Below are positions 1-7,914 of a DNA stretch of 64,000 nucleotides, in pieces. The notes under the pieces were generated by a model, which worked only from the letters and a program-made list of their open reading frames with translations, searched no databases and had not been told where the DNA came from. The stretch spans positions 124,001 to 188,000 of the forward strand of contig VRZD01000002.1 in the NCBI GenBank assembly GCA_016743235.1, given 5' to 3'. This DNA is from Pantanalinema sp. GBBB05. Lineage in GTDB: Bacteria > Cyanobacteriota > Cyanobacteriia > Leptolyngbyales > Leptolyngbyaceae. Position 1 is the stretch's first letter. Each line of letters opens with the position of its first letter. Both the position numbers and the translations under genes were made by a program.

Positions 1-364
1 CTCCGGAATAAACCAACCCAATATTGGAATTGCTTTCAAGAATCGGAATCGCCGTTGCCATATAAGTCGGGGCAATACGATCGTCCGCATCTAACGGCAG
101 AATATATCGCCCCTTAGCTCGCTGAATTCCCGTATTTCGGGCTGATGAAGGACCGCGATTTTCAGTATGAATCACCTGTACGCCAGGCTTCTCATAATGT
201 TGGAGCCGGTCTACAGTTGCTTCATCTGTCGAGCCATCATTGATGACAATGATCTCAAAATCAGGATAAGTCTGAGCCAGAACACTGTCTACCGCTTCAT
301 CCAGATATTGCCCCTGGTTATAGCAGGGCATGATGACTGAAACGACAGGATTGTTCAGATTCAT
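1..364 (-). CDS. Glycosyltransferase family 2, N-terminal part (runs off the left edge)
   Basis: The first 121 codons of a GT-A fold glycosyltransferase are visible. Residues about 7-15 read VVSVIMPCYN, the usual GT2 opening; INDGSTDE follows near residue 39, and PLDADDR near residue 95 supplies the DxD-type metal and nucleotide-sugar site. Such enzymes transfer a sugar from a nucleotide donor to a growing glycan at the inner membrane. The ATG at 364-362 overlaps the stop of the upstream epimerase gene in an ATGA junction, so the two are translationally coupled. The C-terminus is outside the window, so acceptor and linkage cannot be guessed. Confidence 0.9.
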   Translation of the reverse strand, partial: MNLNNPVVSVIMPCYNQGQYLDEAVDSVLAQTYPDFEIIVINDGSTDEATVDRLQHYEKPGVQVIHTENRGPSSARNTGIQRAKGRYILPLDADDRIAPTYMATAIPILESNSNIGLVYSG

Positions 365-1344
365 CGACTCACAGCCAAAACCTGTTTCTTGGTCATCTGC
401 TGATAGATCCAGCGATAGGTTTTCTCCATCCCATCTTCTAGCCGGATATTCGGTTGCCAATCCATCAACGATTGAATTAGGGTATTGTCGCTGTTCCGAC
501 CATTCACACCTTTAGGAGCTGAGAGGTTATAACTCCGCTTCAGTTTCACCCCTGCGATCGCTTCCACAATGTCCACTAACTGATTAATCGTCACCAGTTG
601 GCTGCTGCCCAGGTTGAGCGGTTCTTCAATATCGCTAGCCATGATGTCAAGCGTACCCTTAACACAGTCATCGATATACATAAAACTGCGTGTCTGGTTG
701 CCATCCCCCCAGATTTCAATTTCATGCACACCTGACAGTTTCGCCTCAATCACTTTGCGGCAAATGGCAGCAGGTGCTTTTTCCCGCCCACCATCATAGG
801 TCCCATGAGGTCCATAAACATTGTGATAACGCGCCACACGGGTGACTAAACCAAAGTCCTCACTGAAGTGGCGGCACATCCGCTCACTAAAGAGTTTTTC
901 CCAGCCATAGCCATCTTCGGGCATAGCGGGGTAGGCATCAGATTCTTTCAGAGCCTCCACATCGGGCGTGGTTTGCCGATAAGCCGGATAAATGCAGGCT
1001 GAGGAGGAGTAGAAGAAACGTTCAATGCCATATTTCTCCGCTGCCATCAGCAGATGCGTGTTAATTAGCACACTCAACATGCACAAAGCTTTATTATTTT
1101 CAATAAAGCCCATACCGCCCATATCAGCCGCTAGGTTATAGACCTGGCTAGCACCATACAAAGCCATCTCGCAGTGCTCTTTCTCTCGCAGATCTAACTG
1201 GAGATTTTCTGCTTCTGGGGAAACTTGATACCACTCACTAATCGGCTTGACATCAACTGCTCGCACGGGACGATCGCCCTGCTGAACCAGAGCTTGGACT
1301 AGATGTCCGCCAATAAAGCCACCTGCACCACAGACTACGATCAT
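361..1344 (-). CDS. NAD-dependent sugar epimerase, GDP-mannose 3,5-epimerase-like
   Basis: A 327-residue extended short-chain dehydrogenase/reductase. The NAD-binding motif is GAGGFIGGHL at residues 6-15. The protein resembles plant GDP-D-mannose 3,5-epimerase closely from memory: MGGMGFIENN, the SSACIYP segment with the catalytic cysteine, a YGWEK segment supplying the Tyr-x-x-x-Lys pair, GREKAPAA, and WGDGNQTRSFMYIDD. That family makes GDP-L-galactose or GDP-L-gulose from GDP-mannose. A GAGGAG ribosome-binding site sits 9 bases before the ATG. It lies between a nucleotide-sugar dehydrogenase and a glycosyltransferase, so a role in glycan precursor supply is likely. Another nucleotide-sugar epimerase specificity remains possible. 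Confidence 0.87.
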   Translation of the reverse strand: MIVVCGAGGFIGGHLVQALVQQGDRPVRAVDVKPISEWYQVSPEAENLQLDLREKEHCEMALYGASQVYNLAADMGGMGFIENNKALCMLSVLINTHLLMAAEKYGIERFFYSSSACIYPAYRQTTPDVEALKESDAYPAMPEDGYGWEKLFSERMCRHFSEDFGLVTRVARYHNVYGPHGTYDGGREKAPAAICRKVIEAKLSGVHEIEIWGDGNQTRSFMYIDDCVKGTLDIMASDIEEPLNLGSSQLVTINQLVDIVEAIAGVKLKRSYNLSAPKGVNGRNSDNTLIQSLMDWQPNIRLEDGMEKTYRWIYQQMTKKQVLAVSR

Positions 1345-1379
1345 AATTCGTCACTCCTCTTTGTTGTTGGCAATTGGGC

Positions 1380-2720
1380 TTATGCAGCCGATGAACCGAT
1401 ACCGAGCGCCATGTATTCACAGACAGGCGACAGTTGATCGCGATCGAGAATTCGCCAGCAGTCTAATACTAGTTTGCGTTGACTAGAGTTTACCTGGGCG
1501 AAATGAGATGGTTCAAGTTGTTTGAACTCCGTGCAGGGGGTAGTGATGACGATCGCGTCTGCCCGTTGCACACAATCTAATGCCGAAGTGGCATACTCCG
1601 GTTGATCACCTAAGGCTTGCTGAGTATTCTCCAGCGCCAATGGATCGTAGAGCACGACGGCAATCCCCTTCGACAGTAACTCTTTTGCCAAAGCGACCCC
1701 TTGCGATTCCTCAATTACACCTGTATCCGGCTTATAGGCTAATCCCAAGATGCCAACTTTCATACCGGCTGACAAGCGAGGTAACAAATGGCTAACAATC
1801 CGAGCCGCTTGCTTACGATTGATCACATCCGTTGCTTCCGCGATCGCGGCGGTTGCCCCAATAGAATTAGCGAGATACCCAAATGCCACATTATCCCGAG
1901 GGAAACAAGGTCCACCATACCCTGTAGCCCCTTTGAGATACTTCTTACCGATGCGAGAATCCTGCCCGATCGCATTGGTTACCACATCCACATCCGCCCC
2001 AGGAATCCGCTCACAGATCTCGCCCAGCATATTGGCATAGGAAATCTTCGTGGTGACAAAAGTATTGACGGAAATCTTCGCTAGTTCCGCGTTCACCAAA
2101 TTCATCCGTGAGATTGGCGGTTGATGATTTGCCAAATTCCGATAGATGCTGGCTAACATCTCACCCGCTTTTGGATCCGATTCGCCCACCAAAATAAAAT
2201 CTGGGTTCAGCATGTCATGGATTACATTCCCCAAGGCGATAAATTCCGGGCTATAACACAAGCCAAAGCCTTCTCCGCAACGTTTGCCGGACGCCGCTTC
2301 TAACGCTTCCCGAATCGGTCCTCCAGTTGCCCCTGGCATGACTGTACTGGTAATGACGACTAGATGAAACTCATCCTTGTGGCGCAAGGCTTGACCAATT
2401 TGTTCGATCGCGGTCAACACATATTTGATCGAAAATCCGCCTGATGCCTCACTGGGAGTCGGCACAATGATGAAGGTGGCGGTTGAACCAGCAACTGCTT
2501 CAGCATAATCAGTTGTGGCACGAATGCGATCGCGGTTACGATCTAGCAGCTCAGCCAATCCAGGCTCCTGAACTGGAGCTGTTCCTTGATTAATTTGCTC
2601 AACAAAAGCTGGATTTACATCCACTCCAATCACGGAGTAGCCTTTCTCGGCAAGACAGGCTACCATTGGTGACCCTAACTTGCCCAGCCCAATGACTGAA
2701 ACTGTTTGTTGTCCCGTCAC
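1380..2720 (-). CDS. Nucleotide-sugar 6-dehydrogenase (UDP-glucose/GDP-mannose dehydrogenase family)
   Basis: A 446-residue enzyme of the family that oxidises UDP-glucose to UDP-glucuronate or GDP-mannose to GDP-mannuronate with two NAD. The N-terminal Rossmann motif is GLGKLGSPM near residues 11-19. The central substrate domain carries GYGGPCFPRD with the thiohemiacetal cysteine. The C-terminal domain contains GLAYKPDTGVIEESQG. The start codon is GTG at 2720-2718, with GAGGAG about 10 bases upstream. It is the first visible gene of the run that reads through the epimerase to the GT2 gene. Which nucleotide sugar it uses cannot be read from the sequence. Confidence 0.9.
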   Translation of the reverse strand: MTGQQTVSVIGLGKLGSPMVACLAEKGYSVIGVDVNPAFVEQINQGTAPVQEPGLAELLDRNRDRIRATTDYAEAVAGSTATFIIVPTPSEASGGFSIKYVLTAIEQIGQALRHKDEFHLVVITSTVMPGATGGPIREALEAASGKRCGEGFGLCYSPEFIALGNVIHDMLNPDFILVGESDPKAGEMLASIYRNLANHQPPISRMNLVNAELAKISVNTFVTTKISYANMLGEICERIPGADVDVVTNAIGQDSRIGKKYLKGATGYGGPCFPRDNVAFGYLANSIGATAAIAEATDVINRKQAARIVSHLLPRLSAGMKVGILGLAYKPDTGVIEESQGVALAKELLSKGIAVVLYDPLALENTQQALGDQPEYATSALDCVQRADAIVITTPCTEFKQLEPSHFAQVNSSQRKLVLDCWRILDRDQLSPVCEYMALGIGSSAA

Positions 2721-2756
2721 AAACTACCACTCCTCACTGATCTCACTGCACAGCAA

Positions 2757-3713
2757 TCATTTGACCGACGAAGGTTTACTTCGCCTTAATCTGGAGACGA
2801 TTCTAGCAGGAATCTTTTTAACTTTAGAGATTGCCAACGGTAATTGATCCCGACTCCGCAGTAATTTGAGTAACCGTCCCGCAATGGGTCGCAAAGACGG
2901 ACGTGCCAACGGCAGCATATCCAGATGACGATCAAGACGTTCCCAGGTCCATCCAGGTTTCCGCAATCCCGTGGGTGTCATCTGCCAGTTTGCCAGATCC
3001 AACATGAAATAAGTGTAGTGTGGTCCCCCGAGTAATTCCAAGTTTTGAGCCGCTTCTGGTCCTAAAAACACCCCATCCCATCCAGCGGGATGATGGTTGT
3101 AATCATGATTTTGATGCACAGCCGTTACAGCTTGAGACGCATCAATCAAAGGAATTTTAAGATTCAGCGCTTTATAGAGCATCCAGTTATCCCAACACAG
3201 GCGTCCGATCGCAAACGGGGGAATCTCCGTATACGTATCCCGGCTGAAGACAAAATAGTCCATCGCCTGCGGTCCTTCTTGCTGACCCGATCGCTGCACT
3301 TGTTGGCGCAGATGGCTGTCCCAGTCTGGCTCAAAAGTCAGGGCAGCCGCAATATCCAGATTCCAACGCTGCCCTGTTAGCATAAAGCGGCGGAACGGAA
3401 CCTGTTCGATCGCGGCAACAAAATCCTGCATCAGAATAATGTCGGCATTGACATAGGCAAATAGCGGACCTATCCCCACCTGTTGAGCTAACCCAAACAG
3501 TGAACTCATTAATGGAGTGCCATATTCATTGCATTCAATAGCAGGAATATGTTTCAAACCAAATTCCTGCGCTACTTCTGCCGTACCTGGATCACTGCCT
3601 AAAAGAATAATTTCTGGTCGGGGTTGTAGCAATGTCCAGCTATAAATGGCATTTCGTTGGATTATATCAATCTGACCACGAAAGGCTTTCGGGATAGCAA
3701 ACAGAGTTAGCAC
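2757..3713 (-). CDS. Putative glycosyltransferase of GT-A type
   Basis: A soluble protein of 318 residues. An open frame continues upstream to 3806, but that part lies inside the preceding methyltransferase gene. The GTG at 3713-3711 shares one base with that gene's TAG stop and is the better start. The N-terminal half reads like a sugar-nucleotide-binding domain: LTLFAIPKAF, a PEIILLGSD strand, and FAYVNADIIL, where NAD takes the place of the usual DxD. The second half holds DYFVFSRD and a WDNW segment, seen in other cyanobacterial glycan-cluster proteins. The C-terminus is very basic, which may help membrane binding. The exact reaction is unknown. Confidence 0.7.
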   Translation of the reverse strand: MLTLFAIPKAFRGQIDIIQRNAIYSWTLLQPRPEIILLGSDPGTAEVAQEFGLKHIPAIECNEYGTPLMSSLFGLAQQVGIGPLFAYVNADIILMQDFVAAIEQVPFRRFMLTGQRWNLDIAAALTFEPDWDSHLRQQVQRSGQQEGPQAMDYFVFSRDTYTEIPPFAIGRLCWDNWMLYKALNLKIPLIDASQAVTAVHQNHDYNHHPAGWDGVFLGPEAAQNLELLGGPHYTYFMLDLANWQMTPTGLRKPGWTWERLDRHLDMLPLARPSLRPIAGRLLKLLRSRDQLPLAISKVKKIPARIVSRLRRSKPSSVK

Positions 3714-4555
3714 TATTCTGGAACCCGAGCCGTAATACACAAATGCCAACCAAAATGCTGCTCTAGCCACCGGAACAACGGTTGCGGCATCCAGCGGAAA
3801 TACCACTCTTTGGTGTACTTGTATTGCTTATAGTCAGGGATATAGTACGGGAAAATGTGGTCTACTTGCATATCCACAATTTCAAAACCGTTCAGCAGGG
3901 CTTTGGCTTCTGGCTTGGAGTAAATATAGGTAACAGGACAACCTTCCTGAGCCTCTGAGTACGTCGCCACCAACTCATTCAGCCGCCAAAACTGTCCTTT
4001 GCCATAGGTCAGCAAAATCCACAACACCTTCCAGGAATAACGGTAGTACACCATAATTTTTACCGTACTACCCGGCTTAACATACTGGCGAATTTGGTCA
4101 ATGACTCGCTCAGGATGGGGCGTATGGTGAATCACACCAAACGAATAGACTAGATCATAGGTATCGATCGGCACATACTGGGACAACTCTTCCGCATTTG
4201 CCTGGTAAAAGCTAATTTGATCCTCTAAGCCATATACTTGAGCACGTTGTTTTGCCAGTTCCAGAGACTTATCGGATAAGTCTACAGCGGTCACCTGGGC
4301 ACCCGATCGGGCAAAGTTGATCATGGCTGTGCCAATGCCACTGCCAATTTCCAATACCTTTTTTCCTTGCCAGCGATCGAACTCAGCAAACCCTGGAATG
4401 TGCGGCTCCACAAAGTGCTTCCGGGCTTCCACTTCATCAAAATATTCGCGGCTTCCTACTGGCTTCGTCGAATGGCGAATATTACAGGGACGGCTATTCC
4501 AATAATTCTGGACGTGTTGAACGGGTGTCTGCTCAAAAAACTGACTGAGTCGCAT
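3713..4555 (-). CDS. Class I SAM-dependent methyltransferase
   Basis: A 280-residue protein with a central methyltransferase fold. SAM motif I is LEIGSGIGTA, followed by the acidic strand end VTAVDLS, and motif post-II DLVYSFGVIHHTPHP. An N-terminal segment of about 60 residues precedes the fold, and a C-terminal part of about 100 residues rich in Tyr and Trp follows it. Neighbours are glycosyltransferases, so a sugar or lipid-linked glycan is the probable substrate. The ATG is 2 bases after the stop of the upstream GT2 gene, and its stop touches the next start, so all belong to one transcript. Confidence 0.88.
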   Translation of the reverse strand: MRLSQFFEQTPVQHVQNYWNSRPCNIRHSTKPVGSREYFDEVEARKHFVEPHIPGFAEFDRWQGKKVLEIGSGIGTAMINFARSGAQVTAVDLSDKSLELAKQRAQVYGLEDQISFYQANAEELSQYVPIDTYDLVYSFGVIHHTPHPERVIDQIRQYVKPGSTVKIMVYYRYSWKVLWILLTYGKGQFWRLNELVATYSEAQEGCPVTYIYSKPEAKALLNGFEIVDMQVDHIFPYYIPDYKQYKYTKEWYFRWMPQPLFRWLEQHFGWHLCITARVPE

Positions 4556-4557
4556 GG

Positions 4558-5376
4558 TTAGAGTTGATTTTCTAGTTCAAGAGGACTATGGGTAGAACGA
4601 TAGCGGAGAGGATGACAAACAAACTGTGCACTCCGCCAAACACCAGCTTGGTGCAAGACATATCGACACAGTAGCCCTAAAATGCCTAGCCCATACTTGG
4701 TACTAGCAATAAAGCTGGCACTCGACGCTTCGGGGAAATAGCGTGTAGGCACATGGATATCTCCAATCCGAAACCCACCGGCGACAAATTGCGCGACGAT
4801 CTCTTGGTCAAAAATAAAGCTATCTGAATTACCCAAGAAATTTACCGTTTCCAGCACTTCTCGGCGATAAGCCCGATACCCAGTGTGATATTCGGACAGA
4901 TTTAAGCCAAATACTTTGTTCTCCAACCAGGTCAGCGCCACATTCGCCACATATTTCCACCAAGGCATACCCTGGCGATACGCAGAGATTCCTTTCATCC
5001 GAGAGCCAAACACCACATCGCACTGTCCTTCTTCGATCGGACGAATCAGCTCTGGCAATAGAGTTGGATCGTATTGGTAATCCGGGTGCACCATCACCAC
5101 GATCGAGGCACCATCCTTCAATGCTTCCAGGTAGCAAGTTTTCTGATTGGCTCCATAGCCAAAGTTACCTTTGTGGGAAAAGACCTTTAACCCTAGTTGC
5201 TGCGCAATATAAACCGTATCATCCCGGCTGCCGTCATCCACTAAGATCACGCTGTCCACTGCATGGTGGGGCAAATCGTCATAGGTTGTTTTCAGGGTTT
5301 TGGCCGCGTTATACGCTGGCATTACCACAACCACACGCCGCTGGAAGAGAGTAGGGTTAGGATTCATAAACTCCAT
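4558..5376 (-). CDS. GT2 glycosyltransferase, polyprenyl-phosphate sugar transferase type
   Basis: A 272-residue protein of the dolichol-phosphate mannosyltransferase-like group. Residues 15-25 read VVVVMPAYNAA; ILVDDGSRDDT supplies the nucleotide contact and HPDYQYDP the metal-binding region. HTGYRAYRRE and DQEIVAQ correspond to acceptor-side and catalytic segments of this group. No multi-helix C-terminal membrane part is present, only one hydrophobic stretch around GLGILGLLCRYVL. Two in-frame ATG codons exist at 5376 and 5367; the second follows GGAG but very closely. The gene overlaps the upstream methyltransferase by up to 20 bases. Confidence 0.87.
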   Translation of the reverse strand: MEFMNPNPTLFQRRVVVVMPAYNAAKTLKTTYDDLPHHAVDSVILVDDGSRDDTVYIAQQLGLKVFSHKGNFGYGANQKTCYLEALKDGASIVVMVHPDYQYDPTLLPELIRPIEEGQCDVVFGSRMKGISAYRQGMPWWKYVANVALTWLENKVFGLNLSEYHTGYRAYRREVLETVNFLGNSDSFIFDQEIVAQFVAGGFRIGDIHVPTRYFPEASSASFIASTKYGLGILGLLCRYVLHQAGVWRSAQFVCHPLRYRSTHSPLELENQL

Positions 5377-6064
5377 TCAGAATAAATTGGTAGCCAAGCA
5401 GACCTTTGAAACTGGAAGACAGAAGCGCATTGAAGGCATGAACTGAAAACAGCAGCTTGCCCTCACCAAACAGAGGATGAACCAGCGGAAGCGGTACAGG
5501 AGTCACGCTAATAGACTGAATGCGAATGCCACAGTCTAAACAAAGCTGACGAGCTGTCCGCAGTGTGAAGAAGCGGAGATGGGTGCGATCTAAAATGCCG
5601 CGATCGGCATAATCAAATCGCCCTAATAATAAGCCCAAGCGAACATACAAATGCGCCACGTTGGGGAGAGAAATAATAATCGGTGTTCCTGGCTTGGCAT
5701 ACTGCTGCAACAAGCGATTCAGAACCCCATCAGGATATGGTAAATGCTCTAATACGTCAGCTAAGACGATCGCGTTAGGAGGTTGGTTGAGGGGTAAGTC
5801 AAACTCAGTATTCAGGTCAGCTTGGTAGACCGCATCGTAGTGCTGACTCGCTTGGGCAACTAATTCTGGATCATACTCCACACCAACTAACCGAAAATAC
5901 GGTTCGGGCAGGAACGGTCTTAGGAAACCAGCAGCACAGCCAATATCCAAAACCGTGTAGGGCTGAATTGAAGCGATCGTCGCCCACCGTCGCAGCAGCT
6001 TGGAGATTTGAGCGTGCGACGAGTACCGATCCTGCTTAAACAGATAGGGAGAATCTCCTTTCAT
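5357..6064 (-). CDS. Class I SAM-dependent methyltransferase
   Basis: About 235 residues. The SAM-binding motif I is VLDIGCAAGF, followed by LVGVEYDPE and IVLADVLEHLPYP, all typical of class I methyltransferases acting on small molecules or lipid-linked glycans. The ATG at 6064 begins MKGDSPY. The frame stays open to a GTG at 6094, giving 10 more residues, and neither start has a clear ribosome-binding site. The 3' end overlaps the following GT2 gene, which points to co-translation. It is one of five methyltransferases in the cluster. Confidence 0.85.
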   Translation of the reverse strand: MKGDSPYLFKQDRYSSHAQISKLLRRWATIASIQPYTVLDIGCAAGFLRPFLPEPYFRLVGVEYDPELVAQASQHYDAVYQADLNTEFDLPLNQPPNAIVLADVLEHLPYPDGVLNRLLQQYAKPGTPIIISLPNVAHLYVRLGLLLGRFDYADRGILDRTHLRFFTLRTARQLCLDCGIRIQSISVTPVPLPLVHPLFGEGKLLFSVHAFNALLSSSFKGLLGYQFILNGVYES

Positions 6065-6129
6065 GGCTGCCAAATTACACCACTCACTCACCACTTCAAT
6101 GACTTTTTACCTGACGATGGCAAGATTAT

Positions 6130-7914
6130 CTATGACACGGCTTCTAGCCCAGCGGTCGCCGCTGTTGGTAAAGAGCCCAGTTTCCTAGTGCAGCCAAAGG
6201 GATGCCAGGAGGTTCGGTACACAACCGTAACAGAATCCGTAAATACTTTACACAAATTTTGTGGTTGAGCGTTAAGAAAGTTGAAAATTAATGTTCGGTC
6301 TGCCGCAGGTAACTGTTCAGGATGAACGACCAGATAGCCAATTTGTTCCTGTTGCATCGTTTGTTTGAGTTCGGCAGCGATTGCTGGAGTTGGAGTCATT
6401 GGCTCCCCAGCGAGTAATCGAAATAGTGGTGAGGTCGTATAGTGCTGAAATGCCTCTCGCCCATCACCGATTAGTATGCCATTGAGCGATCGCTTATGAT
6501 GAGCCGCAGCATACTGTTGCAATTTGGCTCCAGTGCCGAATGTTTGTCCAGAACTCAGGGATTTCAGCCCAAAGGGCACCTCTAAGACTGCATAATCCCC
6601 CCCTTCGTGAGCGATCGCGGCATAAGCGGTTGTAGATTGCCACGCATTAATCGGAGGCGCGGGGAGAAGCACGATCGCCAGCATCAATATCCCGACTGGT
6701 AAACATGCTACTGCGGCTCGAAATGCTTGCTTCCTAGGCAGACTCCGTTGCCACCACAACGGCAAATAAACAGCAATTAACCAACAACATCCTACGCTAG
6801 CCGCCGCCAACCAATCTACAGGAGTCAACCAGGCTGGCAACCCAGATAACCAGCCCCATACTGTCACTAGTGCCACCAATAAGGTCACTCCGCTAATGCT
6901 TAGCCACAGCAGCCCATTTGTTCTCTGCTCAGCCAGGAGGGTTGGCGGATCAACAGAATTAGGTGTTAACATTCTCCAAGTCCAGGCAACTAATCCTATT
7001 AGTCCCATCCAAAGGCTTATCATCAGGATAGTTCCAGCCGACCACTGCCATACCTCTGGCAAGAATGGAATAGCCTGAGACTCTGGCGCTAGTCCAGCCC
7101 AGGTTTTGAGAATGCCTGGTAGAGGATACGCCATGATAACAGCAAGTACCACCAAGCTTTGCCATACTACTGAGTTAAATAGCCATCGGCGATCGCCGGG
7201 CACTGCCCGGAACAAGCCAATTGCGATATAGGGTAGCCACACAGCTAGTGCTGCTACAGCCAGTTGAACACTGGTAAAAATAACCCCTAAGCCAATCAAT
7301 GCCAGTCGCCAGCCTAAACGATTTGGGTGGGGGTTAGTTCGCATCACATCCCAAGCCCAACACCCCAGCGGCATCCAGCCCAAAGCCATTAAATCCGGTC
7401 TGCCCTCGAACAAGTGATAGATCATGACGGGATTAGTTGCCCATAACATGGCACAGAAACTTGCCCAAGATCGGGGTACCTGGCAGTAGCGGAGATAGGC
7501 AAACATTGACCAGCCTGTAAAAAGGATGGCAATGATGTAGAGCAGATTAAATGCTAGAGGTATGCTCAGTTGAAGCCCTCTTAGTAAGGCATAGATCAAA
7601 CTGCTGATCGGAGATAAGAACAATAACAGATTTTGCTGAAACGGAGTCACCGCATAATTAGTGAGCATCCAGTCGTAATTCAGCCAGATAGCGCGTTGCA
7701 GCCACCATATTGACCAGATAGTGAAACTGCTACCTTGACCAATTAGACTGACTGCGAACTGATCAAGCACTGACCATAACCATATTCCAGCGATTATTAC
7801 TAAAGGTGCGATCGCCCATCCAATTGCATCTGTTCCCTCAAACAATTTGCTACCTGATCTCAAATTGCCGCATAATTTGGTGAATTTATTGTTGAGCACA
7901 GACAAGCGATTCAT
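6130..7914 (-). CDS. Large multi-pass membrane protein, GT-C-like
   Basis: A 594-residue protein with roughly eleven hydrophobic segments between residues 30 and 425, then a soluble C-terminal domain of about 170 residues predicted to lie outside the inner membrane. The arrangement is like lipid-linked-sugar-using GT-C transferases or YfhO-type proteins. EGRPDLMALGW in an early loop may carry acidic catalytic residues, but this is inference. The start codon at 7914-7912 forms a CATG palindrome with the start of the divergent gene. No other methionine is available near the N-terminus. Confidence 0.7.
   Translation of the reverse strand: MNRLSVLNNKFTKLCGNLRSGSKLFEGTDAIGWAIAPLVIIAGIWLWSVLDQFAVSLIGQGSSFTIWSIWWLQRAIWLNYDWMLTNYAVTPFQQNLLLFLSPISSLIYALLRGLQLSIPLAFNLLYIIAILFTGWSMFAYLRYCQVPRSWASFCAMLWATNPVMIYHLFEGRPDLMALGWMPLGCWAWDVMRTNPHPNRLGWRLALIGLGVIFTSVQLAVAALAVWLPYIAIGLFRAVPGDRRWLFNSVVWQSLVVLAVIMAYPLPGILKTWAGLAPESQAIPFLPEVWQWSAGTILMISLWMGLIGLVAWTWRMLTPNSVDPPTLLAEQRTNGLLWLSISGVTLLVALVTVWGWLSGLPAWLTPVDWLAAASVGCCWLIAVYLPLWWQRSLPRKQAFRAAVACLPVGILMLAIVLLPAPPINAWQSTTAYAAIAHEGGDYAVLEVPFGLKSLSSGQTFGTGAKLQQYAAAHHKRSLNGILIGDGREAFQHYTTSPLFRLLAGEPMTPTPAIAAELKQTMQQEQIGYLVVHPEQLPAADRTLIFNFLNAQPQNLCKVFTDSVTVVYRTSWHPFGCTRKLGSLPTAATAGLEAVS

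Noticed and set aside
2727..2740. Yfr1-like motif ACTCCTCAC
   Set aside because: It is the complement of the GAGGAG ribosome-binding site of the dehydrogenase gene, and no small-RNA structure surrounds it.
4829..5137. A 102-residue minus-strand frame inside the GT2 gene
   Set aside because: It is an out-of-frame shadow of a clear glycosyltransferase.
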